From positions 1-64,000 of the IMG/VR virus record IMGVR_UViG_3300031787_008607: 64,000 nucleotides of DNA. One strand, 5' to 3'. A program made the position numbers and the translations under genes. Origin of the DNA: a virus. The notes beneath the pieces were generated by a model. It saw only the letters and a program-made list of their open reading frames with translations. It made no database searches and was not told the origin of the DNA. Shown here in pieces: positions 26,282 through 36,211 of the stretch. How positions within the stretch are numbered: position 1 is the stretch's first letter; every line of letters begins with the position of its first letter.

Positions 26282-26672
26282 AAGGTATCCCGATAATGTT
26301 GTATGGAGTGAAGAACGTGGATACTACGCTCACCTGTTACCATACGCAACAAATGTCGGAGCACCTGTCATCATACCTGATAATATATCGACATGGAAGA
26401 ACGAAAAAATATTAAAGACAAACCATTACTTCCAAAAGAAATATCAAGAAATCAAAGAACAATACGACGACTTACTCAAAGAGTTTGAATGGAATAGTGT
26501 TGTCTATGGTTCACATTATAACTTTCAACCAATAATTGGTGAAACATATTACTTATATCGTAGACAAGATGGGGAATTATTCTTATCAATTATTAAACCA
26601 ACAGAATGGAAACAAGAATATGTTGGTGAGTTTGAGTTGGACTCAGAAAATAAATGGATTAAAAAAGATTAA
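26268..26672 (+). CDS. DUF2452 protein
   Basis: 134 aa. YPDNVVWSEERGYYAHLLPY at the start and GETYYLYRRQDGELFLSIIK with PTEW near the end match DUF2452 (C1orf50-like) proteins found in Bacteroidota and eukaryotes. Biochemical role unknown. Ends directly at the rfbA start. Confidence 0.7.
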   Translation: MEHTKRYPDNVVWSEERGYYAHLLPYATNVGAPVIIPDNISTWKNEKILKTNHYFQKKYQEIKEQYDDLLKEFEWNSVVYGSHYNFQPIIGETYYLYRRQDGELFLSIIKPTEWKQEYVGEFELDSENKWIKKD

Positions 26673-27539
26673 ATGAAAGGAATTATTTTAGCAGCTGGTT
26701 CAGGTACCAGATTACACCCACTAACAATATCGGTGACTAAACAATTAATGCCTGTATACGATAAACCGATGATATATTATCCACTATCAACATTGATGTC
26801 TTTGGGTATCAAAGATATTTTAATTATTGTTCGGTCTGTTGATAAACACTTGTTTGAGGAATTACTTGGAGATGGAAAACAATTTGGTATTAACTTAAGT
26901 TATAGAATACAACCATCACCTGATGGATTAGCACAAGCATTCATTATTGGTGAGGACTTCATTGGTGATGATAGTGTTGCGTTGGTTCTTGGAGATAATA
27001 TATTTTCAGGATTGGATATCAAAAAAATAAAGAAATCGATTAAGAACATATATGGTTCAATGATATTTGCATACCATGTTCACGACCCTGAAAGATACGG
27101 TGTGGTTGAGTTTGATGAGGAATGTAATGTGGTAAGTTTGGATGAGAAACCAACACTTCCAAAATCAAATTATGCTGTTCCAGGTTTATACTTCTACGAT
27201 AATAATGTGATACAGATTGCCAAGAAGATTAAACCATCTTGGAGAGGTGAACTTGAGATTACTGATGTAAATAGAGATTATCTTAATAGAAATATGTTAA
27301 AGGTTCAAGTGTTAGAACGAGGAACTGCGTGGTTAGATACTGGTACGTTTGAATCACTCATTCAAGCGTCTCAATATGTCCAAAGTATTGAAGATAGACA
27401 AGGACTAAAGATTGGATGTATTGAAGAAATCGCGTATCAAAATAAATGGATTAATAAAGGTGAACTTATTTATTTTGCTGAAAAATACCACAAGAATACT
27501 TACGGAAAATATCTTAAAGGATTGATTGATAGATTGTAG
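26673..27539 (+). CDS. rfbA: glucose-1-phosphate thymidylyltransferase
   Basis: 288 aa, the usual length. Makes dTDP-glucose from dTTP and glucose-1-phosphate (EC 2.7.7.24). Motifs are [16 protein letters not shown]-like [26 protein letters not shown] and [14 protein letters not shown]. It is the first step of the rhamnose branch; rfbB-D are not here, so it may feed glycan or DNA modification by genes elsewhere. Confidence 0.95.
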   Translation: MKGIILAAGSGTRLHPLTISVTKQLMPVYDKPMIYYPLSTLMSLGIKDILIIVRSVDKHLFEELLGDGKQFGINLSYRIQPSPDGLAQAFIIGEDFIGDDSVALVLGDNIFSGLDIKKIKKSIKNIYGSMIFAYHVHDPERYGVVEFDEECNVVSLDEKPTLPKSNYAVPGLYFYDNNVIQIAKKIKPSWRGELEITDVNRDYLNRNMLKVQVLERGTAWLDTGTFESLIQASQYVQSIEDRQGLKIGCIEEIAYQNKWINKGELIYFAEKYHKNTYGKYLKGLIDRL

Positions 27540-27550
27540 TATTTATCAAT

Positions 27551-28177
27551 ATGAAAAAAATATTATTAATCTTTTTGACCTTAGTGTCATTTGCTGGGTT
27601 TAGTCAAACCTACGATGTTGTAATCAAAAAACCTAACTACACTTCTTATTTTGAAAATGATTTTAGAAATCCTACTGTGGTTGTCTATAATCTATATCAT
27701 GGTGGTGGTGATTGTAAAAGGGATAAATTTTACTTTAAGAATGACGAACCAAAGGTTGTTACAGCAACTGACGCTGAGTATCTTAAATCAGGATTTGATA
27801 AGGGTCACATGGCAAATGCTGAGGACTTTGCTTATGATTGTACTTTAGATGAACTTACATTTAGATATTACAATTGTGTTCCACAATACCCAAGAATGAA
27901 TAGAGGCCCGTGGAAAAAAATTGAAACATCTGTTAGAGAAATGAGTCAGAAACAATCTTTAAAAATTGTTTGTGTTAATATCTATTCAGATAAGTTTATA
28001 CCGAACACAAAAATAGGTGTCCCAACAGTGTGTTTAAAGTTTGTGTATGATAGTAAAACAAACAAACCAATTATTGCTTATTGGGTTACGAATGAAAACA
28101 ACCATACTTCAGGTTCAGGAACTGTACAAGAAATTGAGAAAAAATACAAACTTAAATTAAATCAATTTTTGAATTAA
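27551..28177 (+). CDS. secreted DNA/RNA non-specific endonuclease
   Basis: 208 aa. Signal peptide MKKILLIFLTLVSFAGFSQ. Core motif DKGHMANAEDF corresponds to DRGHM of the NUC1 His-Me finger family, with a later NCVPQYPRMNRGPWKKIE supplying the metal-binding Asn. It should cleave nucleic acid in the periplasm or medium. GTATTTAT is 4 nt before ATG. Could degrade host or competitor DNA outside the cytoplasm (inference). Confidence 0.88.
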   Translation: MKKILLIFLTLVSFAGFSQTYDVVIKKPNYTSYFENDFRNPTVVVYNLYHGGGDCKRDKFYFKNDEPKVVTATDAEYLKSGFDKGHMANAEDFAYDCTLDELTFRYYNCVPQYPRMNRGPWKKIETSVREMSQKQSLKIVCVNIYSDKFIPNTKIGVPTVCLKFVYDSKTNKPIIAYWVTNENNHTSGSGTVQEIEKKYKLKLNQFLN

Positions 28178-28179
28178 GG

Positions 28180-28211
28180 TTTGACAAAAATAGTAGTTTA
28201 TTTTATATTTT
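28180..28211 (+). promoter_or_regulatory. promoter with -33 and -7 elements
   Basis: TTTG (within TTTGACA) at 28180-28183, 20 nt, then TATATTTT at 28204-28211. The spacing fits the Bacteroidota -33/-7 layout. The ATG follows at 28216. Confidence 0.55.
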
Positions 28212-28215
28212 ATCT

Positions 28216-28389
28216 ATGAGTGTTAATAGTTCGGATTTAATAGAAGAAATGATTCATGAGGCATATTCTAAAGATATGTATAATGAATTATTTGATTTAT
28301 CTAAAAAATATAGAGAAGTGGATGGGATGTCATTTCACGAGTCTTTTGAGAAGGCGTATTACGAACTTGGAATTAACGAAATTGATTAA
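28216..28389 (+). CDS. unknown protein, 57 aa
   Basis: Short acidic helical protein (MSVNSSDLIEEMIHEAYSKD...) with its own promoter, directly before the glutamine synthetase gene. A regulatory role is possible from position only. Confidence 0.55.
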   Translation: MSVNSSDLIEEMIHEAYSKDMYNELFDLSKKYREVDGMSFHESFEKAYYELGINEID

Positions 28390-28391
28390 AT

Positions 28392-29411
28392 ATGATATAT
28401 AAATTAGAATACATTTGGTTAGATGGATATACTCCTGAACCAAACTTAAGAAGTAAAACAAAAGTTTTAACACTGGAAAATGAACCTGTTTTAGAATCAC
28501 TTCCGATTTGGAATTTCGATGGTTCATCAACACAACAAGCTGAAGGTAATTTTTCAGACTGTCTCTTAAAACCAGTTAAGATGGTTCGAGACCCACAAAG
28601 AAAGAACGGTTATTTAGTTCTTTGTGAAGTTCTTAATCCTGATATGACTCCACACGTGTCAAATACTCGTTCACACATTAAAGATAATATGAATATGTGG
28701 GTTGGATTTGAACAAGAATATTTCATTTACGAAGGTGAGTTACCATTGGGACATACCAAAGGTAAAATGAAACCACAAGGTGAGTATTACTGTGGTATTG
28801 GAACTGATAATGTATCAGGACGTAATATAGTTGAACATCATTTGGATATTTGTTTATCTGCTGGACTTAATGTTACAGGTATTAACGCTGAAGTTGCTCT
28901 TGGACAATGGGAATTTCAAGTAATGGGTAAAGGAACTTTGGAATCTTGTGACCAACTTATCCTTTGTCGTTATTTACTACAAAGAGTTGCTGAAACTTAT
29001 AATGTTAAAATTGAATATCACCCAAAACCTTTACATGGTGATTGGAACGGTTCAGGATTACATACAAACTTCTCAAATAAAAAGATGAGAGAAGTTGGTG
29101 GAAAAGAATACTTCGACGCTATCTTCAATGTATTTGAATTAAATCATATGAAACATATTGAAAATTATGGAGCATATAATGAAATGAGATTAACTGGTAA
29201 ACATGAAACGCAATCTATTGATAAATTTAGTTATGGTATATCAGATAGAGGTTCATCAATAAGAATACCACAAGCAACGGTTAATAACGGATGGAAAGGT
29301 TATGTTGAAGACAGACGACCAGCATCCAATGGTGACCCATATAAAATTATGAAAGTAATTTCTGAATCGGTAAATCAAGCCGAAGTTAACTTTTCTTTCC
29401 AAACAATTTAA
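28392..29411 (+). CDS. glutamine synthetase, type II (GlnII)
   Basis: 339 aa, the normal GSII length. Joins glutamate and ammonia using ATP (EC 6.3.1.2). Motifs are YIWLDGYTPEPNLRSKT, WNFDGSSTQQAEG, GFEQEYF, NAEVALGQWEFQ and DRGSSIRIP. GSII is the eukaryote-like form also found in Bacteroidota. Its presence in a phage-like operon suggests steering of nitrogen during infection. Its stop shares one base with the next start. Confidence 0.95.
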   Translation: MIYKLEYIWLDGYTPEPNLRSKTKVLTLENEPVLESLPIWNFDGSSTQQAEGNFSDCLLKPVKMVRDPQRKNGYLVLCEVLNPDMTPHVSNTRSHIKDNMNMWVGFEQEYFIYEGELPLGHTKGKMKPQGEYYCGIGTDNVSGRNIVEHHLDICLSAGLNVTGINAEVALGQWEFQVMGKGTLESCDQLILCRYLLQRVAETYNVKIEYHPKPLHGDWNGSGLHTNFSNKKMREVGGKEYFDAIFNVFELNHMKHIENYGAYNEMRLTGKHETQSIDKFSYGISDRGSSIRIPQATVNNGWKGYVEDRRPASNGDPYKIMKVISESVNQAEVNFSFQTI

Positions 29412-29854
29412 TGGAGTTAATTACAACTTATATATGTAAAAAAAGTGATATTGGAGTCCACGACAACATGTTTGGAGGGACAATAATGTCATTAATTGAT
29501 GACTCGGCGGCTTCATACGCAGCACAGATATGTGACACATCAAGAATGGTAACGATTAAGATTGATGAGTTATTATTTAAGAGTCCTGTTAAAGTTGGGA
29601 GTTTATTAAAGATTTATGGTAGGGTTGATAAGTTCGGGACAACATCAATTAAATTATATATTGAAGTTAGAAAACATAATGTCCATACTGGTAAACAAGA
29701 GGCAGTTACTCAAACATATATAACATTTGTAAGAATAGATGGTGATGGTAAAGCAATCCCTATTCACCAATATGTTAAGGATAGATACTACGAAAGATAC
29801 GAAAAATTTGGTAAAGGATTACTTTCTTTAGACGAAAAACAAAGTAATGATTGA
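29411..29854 (+). CDS. hotdog-fold acyl-CoA thioesterase
   Basis: 147 aa. GGTIMSLIDDSAASYAAQIC is the catalytic hotdog helix with Asp; KIDELLFKSPVKVGSLLKIY follows. YciA/BACH-like. It would hydrolyse acyl-CoA; why a phage would carry it is unclear. Overlaps the next gene by 8 nt. Confidence 0.82.
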   Translation: MELITTYICKKSDIGVHDNMFGGTIMSLIDDSAASYAAQICDTSRMVTIKIDELLFKSPVKVGSLLKIYGRVDKFGTTSIKLYIEVRKHNVHTGKQEAVTQTYITFVRIDGDGKAIPIHQYVKDRYYERYEKFGKGLLSLDEKQSND

Positions 29855-30155
29855 TTTGTTAAAGAAGAATGATTTGTTCTTTCTTAAACAAGTTAAAGAA
29901 CAAATTCTGACTAGATACAATCTTCCTTTTGACTGTCTATCTATTGAATACATGGATGAGGTTTACTTCAAGATTCACTTCATAATGAAAAAGATTCCGT
30001 TTGAAGTTTATTTTCATAGATATGAAATTTTAGAAGAGGTTGAAAATGATTTGAAAACTTTTTTAAAGATAATTAATCCTGAAAGACAGATTCATCATTT
30101 AAGGGTTTATGTTGACTATAGACCACAAAATAAAAACTTATTAAATTTTGTTTGA
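29847..30155 (+). CDS. unknown protein, 102 aa
   Basis: Helical and aromatic, no signal peptide, no family. Placed by overlap with the thioesterase. Confidence 0.5.
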   Translation: MIDLLKKNDLFFLKQVKEQILTRYNLPFDCLSIEYMDEVYFKIHFIMKKIPFEVYFHRYEILEEVENDLKTFLKIINPERQIHHLRVYVDYRPQNKNLLNFV

Positions 30156-30156
30156 C

Positions 30157-30483
30157 ATGAAGTATGATTACTATGGTTTGAAGTCTAAGTTGGATGATTT
30201 TTTAAATTTATACGATGAGGATATTGTTAAACAAGGTTGGACTATAATATCTAAACCGTGTGACGACTGTAAGGATTACGATATTAATTTAAGATACTCT
30301 GACCCTAAATATTGTTATGAGACAACAACGGGGAGTAAGAAATATAATTTGGATTATCTATTTGTTGAAAAAATAGATAAGAACAAACAAAATAAGACAA
30401 TATTTGCTTCAGCTAAAAAGATGGGTTTAGAGATAAATGATAAAGGTTTAATCTCTAATTTAGGCAATATCAAACTTTCTTGA
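30157..30483 (+). CDS. unknown protein, 108 aa
   Basis: ATG 30157 is preferred to a TTG three codons upstream. Contains PCDDCKDYD, a possible metal or disulfide site. Its last 24 nt overlap the 3' end of the minus-strand lysin gene, so the two are convergent with no terminator between them. Confidence 0.5.
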   Translation: MKYDYYGLKSKLDDFLNLYDEDIVKQGWTIISKPCDDCKDYDINLRYSDPKYCYETTTGSKKYNLDYLFVEKIDKNKQNKTIFASAKKMGLEINDKGLISNLGNIKLS

Positions 30484-31371
30484 ATATTTTACAGCATTAT
30501 CTCTGTGACTTGATACTCCACCACCGGCGTTGATATCTGCAAAATATTCTGCGGCTTGTTTCTTTGTTTCAAATTTCGGAAATCCTGACTTTTTTCCTTT
30601 TGTGAAGAACATGATTGCTACTTGAGCGGCGGTTAATGGGTTATTGACTTCATCAGGGTTCCCAACTAAATCTTTACCAATTAGACCACCATATTTTCGA
30701 TAGTTTCCTATACCTGTTAACTGATTAAATCCTCTACCTCTATATTTGTAGCCATCATTGTCATCAGTTCCATTTTTACCATTACCAACAGTATTGGCAT
30801 ATATTAAATTGTAAAACTTTTTATCATCTTGTTTAAGTTGATTGATTTCAGAATCTGAAAGATGAGAAACTCTTTTTCCAAAAAGATGTCTTATTCTACC
30901 AACACCTGTATTAGAATAAGATGTTTCTGATTTTGGTATGTAGTTACTTTCTTTACCAATTACGGATAGTATACCAATTTGAGCCATTGGGTCTGTAATA
31001 CCAAAATCATTCATTGCATCAACCAATAAATCAATGTTTCTCGCTCTTTTTCCTGAAAATTTGTGAATTAATTTACCTGAAAAATTATCCTCATTTCCAT
31101 ATGTTAAATCATTAAGTTTTGCGTCTGTAAATTTATCCTTAAGATATTTTTCTTCCTCACCTGTTAAATCTTCTTTATTATTTGTGATGTTGTTAATAAT
31201 TTTACTTACATCTGTTGTACCAAAAGTTTCTTCCGCAAACTTTTTAACCGCTTGACCTACCTCTGTTTGTTTTAAATAATCAATCGCATCATCTAAAAAA
31301 CCTTCATTTAGATTATATAATTTTTTAATATCTTTTTTTTCGTTTTCAGAAATAATAAGTTTTTTACTCAT
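30460..31371 (-). CDS. tagged GH19-type endolysin-like protein
   Basis: 303 aa. The C-terminal ~200 residues match the chitinase-19/lysozyme-like fold: GKESNYIPKSE with a candidate catalytic Glu, FGKRVSHL, YKYRGRGFNQLTGIGNYRKY and NPLTAAQVAIMFF. It probably cuts peptidoglycan. The N-terminus MSKKLIISENEKKDIKKLYN is a minor tag variant with an I-S-E site. A tagged lysin would suit a virion-associated, entry-phase enzyme rather than a free endolysin (inference). Confidence 0.8.
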   Translation of the reverse strand: MSKKLIISENEKKDIKKLYNLNEGFLDDAIDYLKQTEVGQAVKKFAEETFGTTDVSKIINNITNNKEDLTGEEEKYLKDKFTDAKLNDLTYGNEDNFSGKLIHKFSGKRARNIDLLVDAMNDFGITDPMAQIGILSVIGKESNYIPKSETSYSNTGVGRIRHLFGKRVSHLSDSEINQLKQDDKKFYNLIYANTVGNGKNGTDDNDGYKYRGRGFNQLTGIGNYRKYGGLIGKDLVGNPDEVNNPLTAAQVAIMFFTKGKKSGFPKFETKKQAAEYFADINAGGGVSSHRDNAVKYSRKFDIA

Positions 31372-31399
31372 AACATTGTTTTTATAATAAATATTATCT

Positions 31400-31407
31400 T
31401 ATATTTG
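31400..31407 (+). promoter_or_regulatory. TATATTTG -7-type element
   Basis: Perfect TAnnTTTG, 16 nt before the ATG at 31424. Confidence 0.45.
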
Positions 31408-31423
31408 TTTGTAAACAAAACAC

Positions 31424-31576
31424 ATGATTTTAGTATTATTTTGGGTAGTTATTGCAAGGTTTGTTAGATTACTAATAACTAAAGAAAAACCAACATTCAA
31501 GGAAGAGTTGGGTGAGTTTGTTTTCCATTACCTTTTCGCTTTGGTAATCTACTTTATTCTTATCTCAATTTTCTGA
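31424..31576 (+). CDS. small membrane protein, 50 aa
   Basis: MILVLFWVVIARFVRLLIT, a charged loop, then a second hydrophobic helix. It sits between two lysis-type regions with its own promoter, so it could be a holin, but nothing beyond topology supports that. It overlaps the convergent gene at 31560 by 17 nt. Confidence 0.5.
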   Translation: MILVLFWVVIARFVRLLITKEKPTFKEELGEFVFHYLFALVIYFILISIF

Positions 31577-31916
31577 GTTCATTTTTAATTGACTCTTCTA
31601 TCAAATCATCTGATTGTTCTATATCAAGATATATATTGTCGTATTTGTAATTAAGTGAATCCATCGCGTTGGAAATAAGATTGGTCAAGAAAGATTTAAG
31701 TTTACCCATTCTACCATCTTTAATATCAACATTTACATCGACAAAGACACTTCCGAAAACAATATTACCTCTCATCCATTCTTGTTTAGACGGATAAGCA
31801 TCAATACGATTAATCCTAATATTAGGAAGATTAAAACCTTTATCCTGTTCAAACTTTGACAAGGCTTTAGGTAATATCCTTTCAATATGATTTTTTAAGT
31901 GTTCTCCGTATGTCAT
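31560..31916 (-). CDS. unknown protein, 118 aa
   Basis: Starts MTYGEHLKNHIERILPKALS, chosen over an upstream in-frame start because a GTATTTAT element lies in between. The helical N-terminus recalls class C tags but lacks a clear I/L-x-E. Unknown. Confidence 0.5.
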   Translation of the reverse strand: MTYGEHLKNHIERILPKALSKFEQDKGFNLPNIRINRIDAYPSKQEWMRGNIVFGSVFVDVNVDIKDGRMGKLKSFLTNLISNAMDSLNYKYDNIYLDIEQSDDLIEESIKNELRKLR

Positions 31917-31956
31917 TTTCTTATTATATAAATACTTATAGTAAAACAAATATACT

Positions 31957-32553
31957 ATGAGTTACACAAAAGAACAAATTGAAACTGCGGTAAAATCAAA
32001 AGGTTATGTATGGTTTGAAGATACTGCTAATAAAGGTTACGATGTTAACATCGTTGGAATCAGAAACACTTCAACTGGACAAAAGGTTACAAATGCTTTT
32101 GATGATTATTTAACTATTTCTTACAAAGAGAATGGACAATGGAAATGTCACGTTTGGCCAGCAACAACTGACCCAGGTAAGAAAGGTGTAATGGAATACC
32201 ACAACAAAGATGGTGTTGCTCGTTTGGTTGAGGGACAATATCGTGGTTCACACATTATCAGATTACACCAAGGTAAGTACGAAGCTTTGGGACAGGACAG
32301 ACCTGTTAAAGTTTATCGTGACTCTAACCGTGATATGACTTATGATGAGAATAAAATCACTGAAGGTGTTTATGGTATTAACATTCACAAGGCAGGTGCT
32401 GATTCAACATATGTTGAGAATTGGTCTGAAGGATGTCAAGTGTTTAAAAAAGCGGCTGACTTTGAAGAGTTCATGAAGATTTGTCGTAAGTCAAAAGACA
32501 TTCACGGAAATCGTTTTACATATACATTAATTGAAACAAAAGACATAGTATAA
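31957..32553 (+). CDS. YkuD-like L,D-transpeptidase-type domain protein
   Basis: 198 aa. The C-terminal part reads GINIHKAGADSTYVENWSEG followed by CQVF, the His...Ser-x-Gly-Cys arrangement of the L,D-transpeptidase fold, with Cys as nucleophile. No signal peptide. Next to an NlpC/P60-type gene (one-base overlap) and a GH19 lysin, so probably a cell-wall enzyme. Cleavage rather than cross-linking is equally possible. Confidence 0.6.
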   Translation: MSYTKEQIETAVKSKGYVWFEDTANKGYDVNIVGIRNTSTGQKVTNAFDDYLTISYKENGQWKCHVWPATTDPGKKGVMEYHNKDGVARLVEGQYRGSHIIRLHQGKYEALGQDRPVKVYRDSNRDMTYDENKITEGVYGINIHKAGADSTYVENWSEGCQVFKKAADFEEFMKICRKSKDIHGNRFTYTLIETKDIV

Positions 32554-33065
32554 TGGATATTAATCAAATTAAAACAGGTGACGTTCTACATTGTCGTGGA
32601 CGTAAGTTAATTAGTAAATTAATTCGTTGGGCAACCAAATCACAAATTAATCACACTGCATTATTCATATGGTTATGGGATGAACTTTATGTTATTGACG
32701 CTCAGGATAACGGAGTTAACGTAAAACCATACCAAGCTTGGGTAGATGAATACAAGTATGACTATGTTGTTATGAGAACACCAAAGAGAATTGCTGAGAA
32801 GACATTAGCAACTAAAGCAATGAGTAAGGTTGGGTTAACTGCTTATGACTTCGAGGGATTGTTATTTAAACAACCTGTTGAATTATTAACTGGTAAGTGG
32901 AACAAGAAAAAAGAGAAACGAGAAGAAGACAAGATGTATTGTTCGGAGTTTGTTGCTTGGGTTTACGGGTTAGACGATTCATATAGAACATCCCCAAAGG
33001 ATTTTTTAGACTATTGTTTAAAGAACAATTGGGAAGAAATTTACAACACAGGTATTAAATACTGA
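32553..33065 (+). CDS. YiiX-like NlpC/P60 superfamily hydrolase
   Basis: 170 aa. GDVLHCRGRKLISKLIRWAT, then NHTALFIW (His) and MYCSEFVAWVYG (Cys): the permuted papain-like order of YiiX/YebB proteins, where His precedes Cys. The substrate may be a peptide, or an acyl bond in peptidoglycan. Followed by a long hairpin. Confidence 0.8.
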   Translation: MDINQIKTGDVLHCRGRKLISKLIRWATKSQINHTALFIWLWDELYVIDAQDNGVNVKPYQAWVDEYKYDYVVMRTPKRIAEKTLATKAMSKVGLTAYDFEGLLFKQPVELLTGKWNKKKEKREEDKMYCSEFVAWVYGLDDSYRTSPKDFLDYCLKNNWEEIYNTGIKY

Positions 33066-33113
33066 TTATATAACCAATAATTAAGTTTACAATCTAATTT
33101 ATTGGTTATATAA
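33066..33113. promoter_or_regulatory. 15-bp perfect stem-loop before purA-like gene
   Basis: TTATATAACCAATAA and TTATTGGTTATATAA pair completely around an 18-nt loop. The right arm is not followed by a T-run, so it is not a standard terminator. It lies ~10 nt before the next ATG and may control its translation or be an operator. Confidence 0.7.
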
Positions 33114-34130
<1,017 letters not shown>

Positions 34131-34157
34131 TTTATAGTCATACTGATATTTATTGGT

Positions 34158-34457
34158 ATGACAAAACTAAACGAACAACTTGGAAAAATTAGACTTATGA
34201 TGGGAGTTATCAGAGAGTCTAAAGATGTGTCAGAACCTTACGATGAGAAGCCTGATACTGATTACAATGACGATGTTCATGGTGACGATATGAAAGACCA
34301 TCCATCTTTCAAACAGAAATTTGATTACATCGATGAGTTGGAACAGATAATGGAGAAATGGACTGATGAATACAAAAGAAGTATTAACTGTAATGCTCCA
34401 AGAGGTTTCAGTCAAAGAGCTCATTGTGATGGAAGAGCTAAGAAGAAAAGAAAATAA
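34158..34457 (+). CDS. tagged basic protein with GFSQRAHC tail
   Basis: 99 aa. N-terminal LNEQLGKIRLMMGVIRES is a minor tag variant with an I-R-E site. The C-terminus CNAPRGFSQRAHCDGRAKKK is a motif that recurs at the end of many phage proteins of unknown function. Acidic middle. TATATT-TATT lies just upstream. Confidence 0.65.
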   Translation: MTKLNEQLGKIRLMMGVIRESKDVSEPYDEKPDTDYNDDVHGDDMKDHPSFKQKFDYIDELEQIMEKWTDEYKRSINCNAPRGFSQRAHCDGRAKKKRK

Positions 34458-34462
34458 ACATT

Positions 34463-34490
34463 AAAAAACCCCTCATTTGAGGGGTTCTTT
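34463..34490. terminator. bidirectional terminator
   Basis: AACCCCTCATTTGAGGGGTT is a perfect stem with A-rich and T-rich flanks; it serves the convergent genes on both sides. Confidence 0.9.
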
Positions 34491-34897
34491 TATTTATTCA
34501 TTATTGTCGTTTCAGGACGGACACTACCTTTTATTCTTACAACTTTGACAGGTTCGTTTACTGCGTTAGACCAAATAGTTACTGATTTGTTAATTGGGCC
34601 TTCTCTTTTAGTATCGTATTTCACTGTCATGGTATAAGTTCCATTTGGTAATATTGGTATTTGAGAACATACAGGTACTGTACAACCACAAGAACCTTTA
34701 CAAGTTGTTATGTTCAGTGGTTTGGTACCAGTGTTTGTTAATATAAACTCACAAATTGCTGGTGAACCAAACTCAACACTACCGAAGTCATGTACTTCTT
34801 TATCCACCACGATGAATGCTCCGTCTCTCTCAGTTTGTTGAGATAAACCAATAACTGAAACGAGGAATAATGAAAGGGTAATTAAAATGGTTTTCAT
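34490..34897 (-). CDS. secreted DUF1573 protein
   Basis: 135 aa. Signal peptide ending GLSQ; then HDFGSVEFGSPAICEFILTN, SCGCTVP and a beta-rich Ig-like domain: the DUF1573 pattern common in Bacteroidota exported proteins. Role unknown. Overlaps its upstream neighbour by 4 nt. Confidence 0.85.
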   Translation of the reverse strand: MKTILITLSLFLVSVIGLSQQTERDGAFIVVDKEVHDFGSVEFGSPAICEFILTNTGTKPLNITTCKGSCGCTVPVCSQIPILPNGTYTMTVKYDTKREGPINKSVTIWSNAVNEPVKVVRIKGSVRPETTIMNK

Positions 34898-35106
34898 AAA
34901 CCGTATACTGCTCTGTATTTTGTTCCGAGCAATTCTTTTGCTTTGTTTATTGCTTCGTCTTTGGTTTTAATTCCCTTCTGAATTGTTTTCTTTGAGTGGT
35001 AGATAATGAAATCTATTGAACCACCTTTTGGACTTGGTGGAGTTGAATAGATGTCGTAAAAACCTACTTTACATTGGTAAGAACCTTTTGCTGAACCTTT
35101 TGCCAT
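34894..35106 (-). CDS. unknown basic protein, 70 aa
   Basis: MAKGSAKGSYQCKVGFYDIY..., basic, beta-rich N-terminus and one helix. Coupled to the DUF1573 gene. No family. Confidence 0.55.
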   Translation of the reverse strand: MAKGSAKGSYQCKVGFYDIYSTPPSPKGGSIDFIIYHSKKTIQKGIKTKDEAINKAKELLGTKYRAVYGL

Positions 35107-35159
35107 TTTGTTTTATTTTTTATTTGTTTGTATAAGTTTAATAGTAAAAATTGATATAA

Positions 35160-35477
35160 TCAATTGGGAAATGGTATTTCTAAATTAGCGATGAACTTAT
35201 AAATTGGTGAACCTAAAAATATAACACTCTTCAATTCGTTATTAAATTGTGATTGTACCCATTCATTAAACACTTCAATTACCAATGCTTTTGGGACAGA
35301 GTGTAAGGTTGAAATTGTTTTAATGAATTCTTTATTACCGTAAGCGTATTTAGTTGAGTTTATCACACAAATAGGTAATTCCAAAGATGAAACTTTTAAA
35401 AAATAGTAACTACCATCATTTAATTTTTCAATATTTTGGGATTCAATAAATTTCTTTATCTGTTCTTTTATTAACAT
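35160..35477 (-). CDS. array-less relative of the WVEEVLN protein family
   Basis: 105 aa. The fold pattern (short helix, a YFLKV strand, then EVFNEWVQSQFNN near the end) follows the same plan as the ~80-residue domain of the four array genes and of the class B proteins at 41770-46270. It has no tag and no repeat array. Function unknown. Confidence 0.5.
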   Translation of the reverse strand: MLIKEQIKKFIESQNIEKLNDGSYYFLKVSSLELPICVINSTKYAYGNKEFIKTISTLHSVPKALVIEVFNEWVQSQFNNELKSVIFLGSPIYKFIANLEIPFPN

Positions 35478-35557
35478 CCTATAAAAATCATTGATACAAC
35501 TGCAACCAAGGCAACAAGTGTAAAGATTACGGATTCTATTTTGTCGCTCTTTTTCAT
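35471..35557 (-). CDS. 28-residue membrane peptide
   Basis: MKKSDKIESVIFTLVALVAV..., one membrane helix ending IGC. The stop overlaps the start of the downstream gene. Weak but plausible small gene. Confidence 0.4.
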   Translation of the reverse strand: MKKSDKIESVIFTLVALVAVVSMIFIGC

Positions 35558-35594
35558 TACTACAAATGTAATGATAAAAACTTATACTGACAAA

Positions 35595-36113
35595 TTATTT
35601 TCTCTTATTTGGTGAAAATTCTTTTATAGTTCCCCAAAGTACATTAACTTCTTGAATTTCAGAATCGGTAATAATATCACTAACTTCTTTTCCATAGTAA
35701 TAATCAAAATTACCATCATTTTGTGAAAGTTCTATAATTGGTGTCACAGAATGTTTTGAATAACTGGTTATCGTATTTCTATATACCGTTTCAACATATT
35801 GAACACGATTTTCAGAAACATCATAAGTATATTCTTTAGGTTCAGGTATCGTTAAATCGGCAAATGCTTTATTTGTGGTAATTTTATCAACATTTAATAC
35901 ATAAAGATTAAAAATGAAATCTATATCAATATAATCTAAATTTTTTCTTCCTGTTCCAATAGCAGAATTAATTGCCGACTCAAAAGTTTCTACAATATAT
36001 GAATGCTCTATATCGTTTAATACAATTTTTTCACCATCAAACGATGTTTTAGCAACATATAGGATTGTGTATAATAACTTTTGACTTAATGATTCTAAAT
36101 ATGATTTCTCCAT
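35595..36113 (-). CDS. unknown protein, 172 aa
   Basis: Helical first half, Tyr-rich second half (NDGNFDYYYGKE). No signal peptide and no family. The 5' flank contains AAGTATTTAT-like and TATATTT sequences in both directions, shared with the divergent gene. Confidence 0.55.
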   Translation of the reverse strand: MEKSYLESLSQKLLYTILYVAKTSFDGEKIVLNDIEHSYIVETFESAINSAIGTGRKNLDYIDIDFIFNLYVLNVDKITTNKAFADLTIPEPKEYTYDVSENRVQYVETVYRNTITSYSKHSVTPIIELSQNDGNFDYYYGKEVSDIITDSEIQEVNVLWGTIKEFSPNKRK

Positions 36114-36163
36114 GTGATTAAATATATAACATAAATATATAAAATAAAAGTATTTATATTATA

Positions 36164-36211
36164 ATGAATTTGAAGGACAAATTCTATAAATTTGAATATG
36201 ATTTTAACTGA
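36164..36211 (+). CDS. 15-residue leader-like frame
   Basis: MNLKDKFYKFEYDFN then stop, starting 10 nt after a GTATTTAT element and overlapping the next start by 14 nt. It begins like a class C tag (MNL) but is out of frame with the following gene. It may be a coupling leader or a tag separated from its body by a frameshift. Confidence 0.3.
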   Translation: MNLKDKFYKFEYDFN

